From: Ramazzottius varieornatus
Lineage: Eukaryota; Tardigrada; Eutardigrada; Parachela; Ramazzottiidae
DNA: 64,000 nucleotides
Assembly: GCA_001949185.1 (NCBI GenBank)
Contig: BDGG01000001.1
Location: 464,485 to 528,484 of the forward strand
Reading direction: 5' to 3'
Position 1 is the first letter of the stretch; each line of letters starts with the position of its first letter. Below, piece after piece: positions 45,801 through 56,330 of this stretch. The notes beneath the pieces are model-generated. The model saw nothing but the letters and a program-made list of their open reading frames with translations. It did not search any database and was not told the origin of the DNA. Both the position numbers and the translations under genes were made by a program.

Positions 45801-48800
45801 TTTTTCAACTGGAAAAGCATCGTCGAAGTGTATAATATCTTCACATTGACCAAGTATAAAAAATAAGTGTACCCAGCATGGTCATGAGCAACGGGCTTTT
45901 TCTCGTGCAGGAAAACTTTGAAAATGGGCTCGTCTCAACCATGGACACAGGCTATCTCGGCCATCACGAATGGAAATTCCAGTCGAATGGACGCTGGTCC
46001 GCTGCTGGAGTTCTTTACACCAATGCAGCAGTGGCTGACGCAGAAGAACGCTGAACTGGGCATCACTCCTGGCTGGAGCAAGGGTAGGAACTGCACATCG
46101 GTCCCGGAGAAGGTTCGGTGCAGTGCGGTGAATCAGTTTCACCATTCTTCACCGATTCAGTGAAAATTTCTTCTCCTCGGTGAAGAATGGTGAAAGCCTT
46201 GAAAGTGTGGCAGTGATTGACTAATTGACTGGCACGGTTACCACAATAGTCCGCGAGGGTTATCTGCATGTATGTACTGGTTGTAGCGAAAGTTTCTGCC
46301 GAGAAGTGCGTAATGAGCTATTGCAGAGCGTTTGCGGACCATCGCGACAATCCTGTCAGTCGCTCAGTCGGTCAGTCGATCAGTGGCACACTTTCAAGGC
46401 TTTCACCATTCTTCACCGCGGTGAAAAAATTTTCACTGAATCGGTGAAGGATGGTGAAAATGGTTCACTGCACCAAACCGAACCGTGCTAAGCAATCCTC
46501 AGTCTGTGCCTCTGTTTACCCAATGCATTCCCATTGGTTTTATCACGTGAAATGACCTGCGCCACATTTTGTGATTTCAACAGAGCCCGAATGTTCGGAG
46601 GAAACGGCGTTTCAAGCATGGCTGAACCTGCACAACAACGAATCGAGCGTAGTCAAGTCGGCCGAGATGTTCGCCACGTGGGCCTACCAGACCAATATCA
46701 CAAAAGCCAATGAGCTGGCAATGGTAAGGCTCCAACCGATCCCCAGCTGTTTATTTCCATTCAGCATAACTTTCATGAGGTATCAAGTGGATAAGTCGAA
46801 ATAATTATCTGTTGGTGTAGTTGGAGGCAAGCAACGTCGCAGCTGCTTTTGCCAAGAGGAAGACCGAAGAAATGCTAGGACTGTTCCCGAACCCCGATGA
46901 AATCACCGATCCCCTTCTTCGTCGTGCCTACGAGAAACTGAGCAAGCTTGGTGACGCGGCTCTGTCCCCCGAAGACTTTGCCCGACTGGGAGCTATCAGA
47001 ACGGAAATGGAGCAGGTCTATTCCGTGGCCAAGGTGTGCAACGATACCAGTATCGGAATCGATATGGAGCGCTGTCCGCAACACCAACAGATGGCGCTCA
47101 GCCCCGAGATCACCGACATCCTGCACAGCAGTCGCGATCCTGAAGAGCTTCTGTACTACTGGAGTGCCTGGAGAGATGCCACCGGAAAGAAAATGCGCAG
47201 CAACTTCACCGAGTACGTCGGACTGAAGAACAAGGCAGCCGTCGCTGATGGTAACTATCCGTTGGTCCCTGTCATATAAAAATTCATCTGCTTATTACTG
47301 TAGGTAAGCAGGCAGAAAGCGCAGTTTCCTCATCGGAGCGCGCAGCGCTTGTTGGTCAAAATGACATGGTGGTAATTGCTACCTGGTCGATCCGGCCAGT
47401 AGTCATATGCTTGTCTCGGAGACTAAGCCTTGCATATCACACAGTACAAGCTTTGACAAGTCGAAACGACGAATGGCTCACTAGAAGGTACGGTCTACAT
47501 CGGTTCTTGCCTATAGGTTACAAAGACAACGCCGAGGCATGGAGAGCTCCGTACGTCGAGCCATCCTACAATTATACTGACGCCGACTTCCTAGAAGATG
47601 CCGACCGTCTGTGGAATCAGATGAAACCGCTGTACCAACAACTCCACGCTTACATTCGATACAAGCTGTGGGAGCTTTATGGCAACAAGACCGTGCCTAG
47701 TTTGAACGGACCTATCCCCGCGCACCTCCTGAGTACGCTCCAGCTGAAACGGATAATTGAAAGGTGAACTGTTCAGTACCGACGATTTGAACTGCAGGTA
47801 ATCAGTGGGCACAAACCTGGGTTGGTCTGCTGGACTTTACCGAACCCTTCCCTGGCAAGCCTCAGCTTGATGTCACGCAAGAAATGCAAAAGCAAGGATG
47901 GACCGCGCGGAGGATGTTCAACGTCTCGGAAGAGTTTTTCACGGACCTCGGCCTGATCGGAATGCCGGAAGAGTTTTGGAAAATATCAATGATCGAAAAG
48001 CCTTCAGACCGGGAAGTCGTCTGCCATGCTTCCGCCGAGGACTTTTACGACGGCATACACTTTGGGTCAGTCTCTTTCCATTCCTTCCAAAGCCCCATTT
48101 CTCTTTTCTCCTTCAACAATTTATTACCGTACTGACTGCTTCAACTTGCAGCATCAAGCAATGCACAGCAGTGACTATGTCGGACCTTCTGACCGTTCAC
48201 CAGTAAGTCGACTCCATATTCTGGTACCGACTTGACATTTTTGACGCGTTCTTTCCTTTGTAGTGAAATGGGACACGTTGAGTAAGTGGCTCGCTTTACA
48301 CTACCTTCGGAAAAACCGGTAACGTCTTCTGTGGATGGGTGAGACGAGTGAGGTGATCTTCCAGGTACTTTATCCAATACAAAGAGCAGTATATTGCTTT
48401 CCGTGATGGTGCAAATGATGGCTTTCACGAAGCCGGTAAGCATCCTCTTAAAATCGGCCCTGATCGATACCACTTGTTGTGCAAACTCCGTGATTGCAGT
48501 CGGAGATGTGCTGTCCCTGAGCGTGTCCACACCCGGACATTTGGAGAAGCTCGATTTATTGACAGGCTACAACGCCACCGACGAAGGTTTGTCTTGGTCT
48601 GTGATTTTTGCAACCGATTCACAGGTTAGAATCCAACACAACCCTACTATAAAATTTTTGCAGATGCGGCAATCAACTTCATGTATTCAACAGCACTGAA
48701 AAAAATTGCTTTCTTGCCATTCGGCTTGGTGATGGACATGTGCGTCAAACTCTTCATTCTTGTTCGCCTACCCAGGATTCATGTTGTGATGGTTTGAGCA

Positions 48801-49893
48801 GGTACCGATATGACGTGTTCAATGGAAAAATCAGTATGCAGGAACTCAACCGCAAGTGGTGGGAATACGTGTAAGTGTACTCTGTACTATGTACTGTATC
48901 AAAAAAAAAGGTAAGGTGGCATTGTCTTGAATGTCCTTTTTGTCGTCTATTGCAGTGTAAAGTATCAAGGTATCTGTCACGCGGTTCCTCGTGATGAGAG
49001 CGATTTTGATCCCGGTGCCAAGTTCCACACCGCCGCCGACGTTCCCTACATGCGGTACGCCGTGCTTCGATGCGTCATTTGTGCCTGTTTGTCCGATATA
49101 CCTATGTATCATTCCTAGTCGACCTGTCAAACTGGCTGATATTTTGAGTGTTTACAGGTACTTTGTCAGCTTTGTCATCCAGTTCCAGTTTCACGAAGCA
49201 CTGTGTGGAGTGGCCAACCACAGCGGTCCCCTGCATACTTGTGATATTGATGGGTCGAAAGAGGCTGGAGCCATTCTTGGGTAAGACATCCAACGCACCA
49301 TCCCCTTTTTATCCCGCTCATTTATTCCTCACGCAGCCAGGCGCTATCATTGGGCTCATCCAAGCCATGGCAAGAGGCGATGCGGATAATAACCGGTCAA
49401 GACCAGATGGATGCTCAGCCATTGTTATCGTACTTCAAGCCTCTGCAAGACTGGCTGCAAGCTGAGAACCGACGACTAAAGCAGACTGTCGGCTGGGTGG
49501 AAGGTATGCGCTTACAAGTTGTCAAAGATGTAGTCATTTCCATCATTATCTTTCGCTTTTGCAGATGCCAGCTGTATCGAAGACGTAACCACAATGCCCA
49601 CCATCCCAACAGTTTCCACACTTTCAACCGTCCCATCAGTATCGAGTTCGCAGACAATGTTCGTGAGCCCTATTACAGAGCCGGATGCAGGCGGGTCCAC
49701 GAGTACCGATTCTTCCGCGTCTAGAACGACTACTCCGCCACCGGCCGCTACTTCGCCATCTGCGGAGGTAGCCTCAACGTCGACGACCAACGAGCCAGTG
49801 GAAAGTACCACAGCATCGGCCGGCAGCTTGTCGCTTCCTTTGTTGCTTCACGCGCTTGCACTTTACGCGCTCTTGTTCTGCGTGCGATTTTAG
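42829..49893 (+). CDS. ACE: Two-domain angiotensin-converting-enzyme-like dipeptidyl carboxypeptidase, GPI-type tail
   Basis: Twenty-eight exons from 42829..42850 to 49565..49893 encode 1368 residues with every phase closing. Peptidase family M2 releases C-terminal dipeptides outside the cell. The signal peptide is [12 protein letters not shown]. Domain 1 (about 30-655) has [12 protein letters not shown], the third zinc ligand in [21 protein letters not shown] and [14 protein letters not shown]. Domain 2 (about 655-1250) has [33 protein letters not shown] and [14 protein letters not shown]. Both keep the HExxH, the distal Glu, and the catalytic Lys/His/Tyr/Tyr set, so both look active. The two domains join through one intron (46083/46584) with no stop, a true fusion. 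The end is a Ser/Thr/Pro stalk then a short hydrophobic tail ([20 protein letters not shown]) with no cytosolic part, suggesting a GPI signal rather than the transmembrane tail of vertebrate ACE. Exon 20 is only 18 bp. Confidence 0.95.
46100..46490. mobile_element. Foldback element with about 110-bp inverted arms in an ACE intron
   Basis: Left arm about 46112-46222, right arm about 46374-46484. The reverse complement of the right arm tracks the left through GGTTCGGT, GTGCAGTG, TTTCACCATTCTTCACCG, ATTCAGTGAAAATTT, CGGTGAAGAATGGTGAAAGC, CTTGAAAGTGTG and CA-TGAT-GACT. Each arm also contains its own palindrome (TTCACCATTCTTCACCG against CGGTGAAGAATGGTGAA). It sits in the intron that joins the two ACE domains. 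Confidence 0.75.
47380..47480 (+). pseudogene. 5' fragment of 18S (SSU) rRNA inside an ACE intron
   Basis: It reads TACCTGGTCGATCCGGCCAG, TAGTCATATGCTTGTCTC, then GACTAAGCCTTGCAT, AGTACAAGCTTTGACAAG and CGAATGGCTCA. This follows the universal 5' end of eukaryotic 18S rRNA for about 100 bases with scattered substitutions, including the normally invariant TGGTTGATCCTGCCAG start. It is a diverged, truncated copy, not a functional rRNA gene. Confidence 0.88.
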
Positions 49894-52800
49894 AATGTTT
49901 TTCGGCGACTGGCACGTGGTCAGGCTGCACAGGGAACGCGATGACTGTTCGGCTGTGGTGTGTCGACGAAAATAAAATATGGTTATCGGCGGCTCAATTT
50001 GGGGACAATCGGTCACCGACCAAATTGTTGAAGGATTGGGTTTCAAGTTTCGGCACCCTAAGGCTAAGACATGAAAAAGCAGCCGGATGAATCAAACATT
50101 GAGTAACTCGAGTCCAACGTCTGTTTGGACGTCTGACCAGTGGTCAAGCGGGTGCGACAGGAAAGTCTCGAGGGGTCTGAATTTTTGACTGAAAAAGTTC
50201 TGACTTCGGAATAACGTCATGCAGCTGAAAAATGCACCGGCATCTGTTTCGACATCAAAACTTCATGCGAGAGTATATGAGGTAGTGTTCTGCCCTGAAA
50301 TTCTCGAGAATATTTTCGCAAAAGGGCGAAAGCTTCAAGCCGGGGCGAAGCGTAGCGACGTCAGCACTCGATGCCCCTTAATTTTTCTGAGAACTTCATG
50401 TTAGAAAAAGCTCGTTCGGAGCCCATAAGGTTTGTCTCCAAATTCACTGCTCTTGATTTGCTGGCTAATCCGCTCATGCTGAAAGAACTACACCCGGGTC
50501 CGAGGAAATGTTCGCATTGTCAAACCTTCGGAAAGGTAAGGGTTGTAGCGTGTAATAAGTGTTGGTCTTGTGGCACCTGTGAATGAAAATCACTCCTCTC
50601 TCCAGTTTATGACTTGATAATGACCAAAGTTCCAGCAGTTTGCGTCGAAAAAGAGGAAAGACAGAGTTTGAAACTGACCGAAGACGAGCTTTTTGATTTC
50701 GTTATGGTTGATAAGTTGGGAAGAGCCGTTCGGGACAACCTGGTCTCTTCTTTCGAAGAATTTTGTTGTGGTGGAGTTTGATTTTACACCCTGATGGCAG
50801 TTTCATCGCTCCTGTTAAGTTTGTTCCTGTTTGTTATTTTGTATCGCTGCTTCCTCATTTTAGTAGAGACTATTGTCTTCAAATGAAGATTCTGCAGGAG
50901 TTTATTCCTGTAAGGAACTTTATCTACAAGTTGAACAATTGCTGGTATCTTTCCCTGTTCCAGAACAAAGTCTTTCCTTCTCCTACTCCTACGTATCACG
51001 ACATATCAATCTAAACAATGAGCTCAAGCTTGATCGATGTTTTGAGGTACGAGGAGCGAAGTCTAACTTTTCTCACTGGTATACTTTACCCGGTCAAGTT
51101 CTGAAGGCGGCGCTGCCAATGCGAAATTAGCTGGCGTCCATCAGGTAGCTGACGACTCGGGAAAAGTGGGTAAAGTTTTAACCGTTCCGCATTCGCAATG
51201 CAGTGCAGGCCTTGATCCGATGATTGCCCATTCGGTCTGCGCCGAAGTACAGCACGGTGCCACGTTTTGAAGACAGTGTTTCATGTCGCCATATCTCCCT
51301 GAAACGTGGACATATTTCGCTGATTCTGCTTCCAGAACGCAACCAAAGGCTCACTCCCGATGTCAAAGCCAAGGAGGGGAGAAGAAAACTAGCTGTAAGT
51401 TTAACCGACGCCCACCCCTCAAAACAACCGTTTTTCAGTCGGAAATTTTCACTTCCGCTGACGTCCTGCGCCATCAGAATACGAAAAAACGGCACTCGGT
51501 TGAACAAGCGCAACTCCTTCCTTTCGCATCTCTTCTCTCCCACTCAGCTCTCAGAACTAAGAATTAGTTTCAAGCAACAGTCCAGTACCTGGAGAGTTTT
51601 GATCCGACCATTGTGGGCTGGAGTGTGAGGAAGAGAAGGTTCTCAAAATAATCGGGCGTCTCCTTGGTTTATCAACGGATATCAGGTGTATTGCAACAAA
51701 AAGGATACCCTACAGAATTCGCAGAGCCCGTTGAAGATCATCCCGCAAAGAACAGCCACACGCCAGGTAAATCTTGGAACATAAAAGGAAGCAAAGCAAG
51801 GATAGGCTTCACTGGTGCAGCTGACGAAGTCTTGCAAAACCAAAGCGTTTTCGCTTGGAAGTGGGTAAAGTTTTAGCTGTTCCGGTTTCGAATAAAAACG
51901 GTACAGTCTACCGAAGATTAACCGTCGGTAATGGGGTGACAGTTAAACGGGAGCTTAACTATCCTGTGACCTTTGGTTCTCGAATCTCTCCCCTCGTGAT
52001 TTTCGACAAAATCTCTTTTTAGCCTGGCTCAACAAGAGGCAGGGTATTGGGAGATGGTTGGGAATTGATTTGAAAGGTTGGGTGCGGCAGGGTTTTCAGA
52101 AATCTTCAGTGTAGTGATGTTGGCATATATGAGTATTATATTAAATTAGATATTATTAGATGCTTTTTGCATCTGATATATTAACATTTGTTTGATGCCT
52201 AGGCCGAGGTGTAAAATTTATGAGTATTAAATCAGATGAAAGCCAGAGCTAGAATCATACTAAAATCATGCCGCAGGGCGCTCCGTATTAAAGTTATCAA
52301 AATGCGCATTTTGGCTTCAGTTGATCAAAGTAATGCTTGATTTGCGTCCGCAACAAGCGTGAAACTGTGCGCAGTGTGCTGTATGCCAGTAGATCTTACG
52401 CATCAAGCACCTGGGCGTGTGTTACCCTCACGAACGGTCGCATGTGGTCACTTGATTGGATCAACTTATTTGATTGGTGAATGCAGGACTGCGATTTCGG
52501 GGACTAACTGGCATACGCGCCATTCACGCTGTGAAAAGCGCATTGCATCGCGATGCCGCAATGCGTTTAGGATGGCTGTCATCCCAAGGATGCCAGCACG
52601 GCTTGAAAGAAGGACTTTCCCGAGCACCAGACAGAAGAGACAACCGCCGCTAGAACTGCCGTTATTTTTGGACGGTTCCTTGGTAGTAAAAAAATAAATA
52701 AATGAATAAAAAAACTGATAATCCATGACCTTTCTATTGCTGGATATGGATAAAACTGTTTTGCTGGTGAAATTTTTAAGGAAGAAAGTCATCTTTTCAC

Positions 52801-53150
52801 GTTGACATGTGGATATGTGGATCTAAAAATGACTGAAATACTATAATATATTATAATAAGAACCCAGCGACGCAATTTATTATGTTAAAATTACATTGGA
52901 TGCTCTGCGGTCGGAGCATATTGTATTAAGATTACATTAGAACTCTGGCAGCCCGGGCGTATTAAATCAAGATTATATTAGGTCGCGATACCCTCATGCC
53001 AACATCACTACTTCAGTGGGTAAAGTATTCACGATTGCGGCAAACGGGTAAAGTTGGGTAAATTGTTTTTAGAATTAGCAACGAGGAAAAAGGCAAGTGC
53101 GAGCCTGACGTCACTAGCCGAACCGACGCGATTAGCATATGCGTAAGTTG
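49894..53150. other. Gene-poor region
   Basis: An AATAAAAT polyadenylation signal for ACE lies near 49970. No full gene follows. About 50400-50790 has a Cys-rich debris frame (see separate entry). The motif GGGTAAAGTTTT or close variants recurs near 51169, 51865, 53018 and 53041 in otherwise unmatched sequence. AT-rich stretches, for example 52120-52200 and 52830-52980, contain repeated ATTA/TATTA runs. Confidence 0.5.
50398..50780 (+). pseudogene. Cysteine-rich coding fragment, unknown
   Basis: FTALDLLANPLMLKELHPGP runs into RKCSHCQTFGK with a donor-like gtaagg. After a ctccag acceptor, another frame reads YDLIMTKVPAVCVEKEERQS, then LTEDELFDFVMVDKLGRAVR, ending CCGGV at a TGA. The two blocks do not join in phase by the obvious splice sites. 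Possibly the 3' end of a leucine-rich-repeat/zinc-finger gene whose 5' part is lost. Confidence 0.3.
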
Positions 53151-53798
53151 CCGTAGAACCCGTATTCTAGCTTGTATAGCGTTACAGAAGAGGATCTACA
53201 AACTGGTTGCTTATTCAAGGGAACTCCAGATTTCACGTGCGGAAGGTGAAAAATGATGTTCCGAACCTCGTACCAGTGAGGAATGACCAAACTCGTGTTC
53301 ATAGTATTTTCTGTAGTTTCTGACGGAATCTGTTACAGCGCCGCAATACGTATTATCAATTGCGGATTATCAAATTCAAAAATTTGCCCGAAAAGTTCGC
53401 TGTTTTCGTTGGTGGTAGCCTGTACAGTACGACCTTCGAGATGTTACAGTTCAACCGCCCGGTTTTTTTTGGACGGCTCGTATGTGCACCAGCCTGGCCA
53501 CCACACTGTTCGCCCGAGACCGATCAGCTGATCGGATACACACTTGAATACTTGATCAAGTCAACCCCGAACCAATCGTCGATCAGCTGATCGTGTTGCT
53601 CGACGTTTGGCGAGCCGTCCCATGCAAAACTGATGTACGGTCTCGGAAGAAGCAGTTGTCACATCTCGGAGGTAGAACTGTATAAGGTTCAAAACATCTA
53701 TACCTTTTACACGTTAAATCTGGAGTTTCCTTGGATAACCGACCAGTTTTTGGATCGTCTTCTGCAACTCTATACAGGCTAGAACACGGGTTCTACGG
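53151..53798. repeat. Large inverted repeat, about 89-bp arms
   Basis: Arms 53151-53239 and 53710-53798 are about 80% identical in opposite orientation: CCGTAGAACCCGT, TTCTAGC, TGTATAG, CAGAAGA, AAACTGGT, AACTCCAGATTT, ACGT. In one frame both arms read similar peptides (RTRILACIALQKRIYKLVAY and RTRVLACIELQKTIQKLVGY). Confidence 0.6.
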
Positions 53799-54350
53799 TG
53801 AACGACCCGCCTTCGGGATTTCCTCCAGCTCCAGGAAGTGGTCATTCGCCATTCTTCCTGATACTTTGTAGAAAGCTAAGGGTCTCAGCTATCACAAAAA
53901 AGCATTGGTTTCGTATGATGAGCAGGGTGATTCAAAATTCCACAGTACTTTTACCGCGGGTCCATGCGCGGAGAAACTCCATGCGCGGTGAAATACTTTA
54001 TCCGCGCATCCACCCGCGGATACAGTTTATTTAGCCGCGCAGCCACCCGCGGATAAAGGCATTTCACCGCGCATGTACCCGCGGATAAAGTCAGTTCATC
54101 CGCGCATCCATGCGCGGAGAAACAGTTAAACCGCGCATGGATGCGCGGAAAAACTAGTTTCTCCGCGCGTACACCTGCGGTGAAACTGTCGTCATAGTCC
54201 GCGGGTGGATGCGCGGAAAAAGTATTTCACCGCGCATGTAGTTTCTCTGCGCATGCACCCGCGGTAAAAGTACTGTGGACTTTTGAATCGCCCGGCTCAT
54301 CGTAGTTTCGTGATCGGCGAGTGAGATGGTCTGAAGGGTCCCTCGTCAGC
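53735..54350. repeat. Old dispersed repeat, copy B, interrupted by the hairpin element
   Basis: Its two halves, 53735-53915 and 54303-54350, align with 20385-20600 when the 387-bp insertion is removed. Confidence 0.5.
53916..54302. mobile_element. 387-bp multi-hairpin element with 45-bp inverted ends and TA flanks
   Basis: The left end TGATGAGCAGGGTGATTCAA continues AATTCCACAGTACTTTTACCGCGG. The right end is its reverse complement with a few mismatches, and TA flanks both sides (53914-53915, 54303-54304). The interior is a run of about nine imperfect palindromes, each 18-24 bp with cores like CCGCGCATCCATGCGCGG or CCGCGCATCCACCCGCGG, separated by short T/A-rich joints (TTTATC, GAAAC, ATAAAG). 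No coding frame. Confidence 0.8.
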
Positions 54351-54869
54351 ACAATTCACATGTAGAAAATCGGCTTGGCCAAGTTAGCCAAGCCGACCTG
54401 CAGCTTGTGGATTGCGTCATGTGTCGGACATGCGAGATGTTGTTGCCAAGTCTAAAAAATCTGCTTGTGGCACCCCTGGAGTGCGCCATCCGCATTGATC
54501 AAAACGCGCTTTCTTTGTGCTACTACTTGCTTTTCTTGTTGTCAAAGGCTTGAATTCGGTGGTCACGCATGGTTTACAACCTCTGATTGTCAGACAAAGA
54601 GAAGAATATCGGTTGAATAATCTTTGCTCAAATATCTGGCAGGTTATTTGTACCGAAAACGCGGACCCAAAACTTGTTATGAAAACACGGTAAATTATCC
54701 ACCTTCGAACGAAGTATGGATTGAGTTATCGGACTTTCAGCCTCGCTGCCTCACCAAGCACGGAGCATTCATTCTTATTTCTGCAGACGTACGATTCATA
54801 TGTTGCAGCTTTTCCCTGAACTTTTTCCAGCAGCAGTTACTGACTAGACAGCGAAAAAGTAGCTGAAAC
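54351..54869. other. Intergenic upstream of the SGNH esterase
   Basis: No supported gene. A short open stretch near 54660-54860 has no family match. The promoter of the next gene is expected here. Confidence 0.4.
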
Positions 54870-56330
54870 ATGTTCAGCAAAAATCTTGCCGTTTTTATCA
54901 CAGTATCGTTAAGTTTTTCAGCGGTCTGTATCTACGTGTTAATTTCGTTCGAACAGATTAATGATGTCTTCGATTTTCGTCTGTCGGGTTTTGCCTCGCA
55001 TTCGCACTGCGGGCGGACAGCAAAAGCCGAAATCATCTGCAAAGAAGACGCTGCCCAACGGACAGCGCCTGTTTGTCTTGGGTGCAACCGGCTTCTTGAA
55101 TTCGGGGCAGAGTCCCTGGATCACAAGTGGCAGCCCTTCAACTGCAACATGCGAACATACTCCCTCACGGAGTAATTTGGTTTGATATCAAATTTTGTAC
55201 CTCGAGCTTTCGCAAAACGTACACGCACGATGGGAAATTATGGGACAGTGAAAATTATTGGGACAGGCCTTTTCGCTACGGCGGTACGTAAGAACGAACC
55301 TACTCGACCGATTCACAGTAATGCAATTTTCGACTGTCACTTCTCTACGGTCGAATTTCCATTTTGCCTTGTATCCCGCTTGACCCATGAATTTACCATC
55401 GTGCGTGTACTGCGTTACTGTATTGTAGTTATCCGTCTGTAATCCGGTTAAGATCATGACATGCATCATCTTATTACAGTCTTCGACGTGCCGTAGAGAT
55501 GCTACGATCAAGAACCGATCGTTCTCATGTCGGCATACTCCTGATTGGTGACTCTAGAATGCGACAGCTACAAACGGGCCTTCATCGCTTCTTGCTTGGC
55601 CAAAGTAATTATAAATTCACCGGATTCGCCGAAGAAACTCCACCATCCATTTTCTGCGATCGTCCTGACGCCAACCAGTATCACTGGTTTAACGAAACCC
55701 TGCAGTCCTGTGAATTCAACCGAACATTCCATTCACCAAACCTTTCCCTGGCAAGGTGGTGGATTCCCCTCCTTGATGCGGGGACAACCAAACACAGGCT
55801 TCAGCGTTTATTAGACCGAGGAAATGGCAGTATGCCGCATGTAGTTGTACTGAGTGGCGGACTGTGGCTCATTCGAGATTGTTGGAACAGAAAAATTCCT
55901 TTCTCGGACTGCATGACTCAATATCGAAGGTGGCTCGAATAATGCGATTGCTTGATATTCAACCACAATAGCTAACTGTTGGAACATCGATGTTAGGAAT
56001 GTGACAAACCTGCTACCAATACTTGGAAAGGTCGCGCGTCACTCTGTGGTATTATGGACCTTGGAGTATCCAGTCATCTGGGAGCCCGCAGCGGCTCAGA
56101 TGAACCGCAAACTAGAAATGCTGAATGATCTCCTACGAAAGGACCTGGCTACCTCTCCGGTCAAAATATGGGAATCTTACAGCCAGGCATACGACATGGG
56201 AGGTGATACGCCTGACGGGTGTCACTTCGGATGGAAAGGACTGACTTTGCTCATGCAGATCTTTCTGAATTTTCTTGTTGACAGGGTCGACACCAACGAC
56301 CAGCATGTCTGTTGTAGTTCGCAGTCTTAA
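54870..56330 (+). CDS. CASD1-N-terminal-like SGNH/PC-esterase, type II membrane protein
   Basis: Exons are 54870..55171, 55480..55929 and 55997..56330, giving 361 residues with phases closing. The N-terminus has a signal anchor (NLAVFITVSLSFSAVCIYVL). Then come a Cys-rich stem, WQPFNCNMRTYSLTE (matching the W-x-P-x-x-C-x-M block before the CASD1 esterase), the SGNH block I LLIGDSRMRQL with the nucleophile Ser, VVVLSGGLWLI, QYRRNVTNLLPIL, and the block with catalytic Asp/His DTPDGCHFGWKG. CASD1 O-acetylates sialic acid in the Golgi using this esterase-like domain plus a C-terminal multi-pass membrane domain. Here the protein stops after the SGNH domain, so it is a stand-alone lumenal O-acyltransferase or esterase of unknown substrate. 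Intron 1 contains a MITE. Confidence 0.82.
55222..55407. mobile_element. 186-bp MITE, CACGCACGA inverted ends, copy 2
   Basis: It lies in intron 1 of the SGNH gene. CACGCACGATGGGAAATTAT at the left, CATCGTGCGTG at the right, TA on both sides (55220-55221, 55408-55409). The interior aligns with copy 1 (28477-28673), including CCTTTTCGC-ACGGCGGT and CTACGGT-GAAT. Confidence 0.8.

Noticed and set aside
53951-54285. CRISPR-like array
   Set aside because: Repeats are palindromic and variable, spacers are only 5-15 bases, and the block has transposon-type ends in a eukaryotic genome.
54870-56330. NXPE or plant-type trichome-birefringence acetyltransferase
   Set aside because: The WQPFNC block, GDSRMRQL and QYRRNVTNLLPIL align better in order with the CASD1 N-terminal domain.
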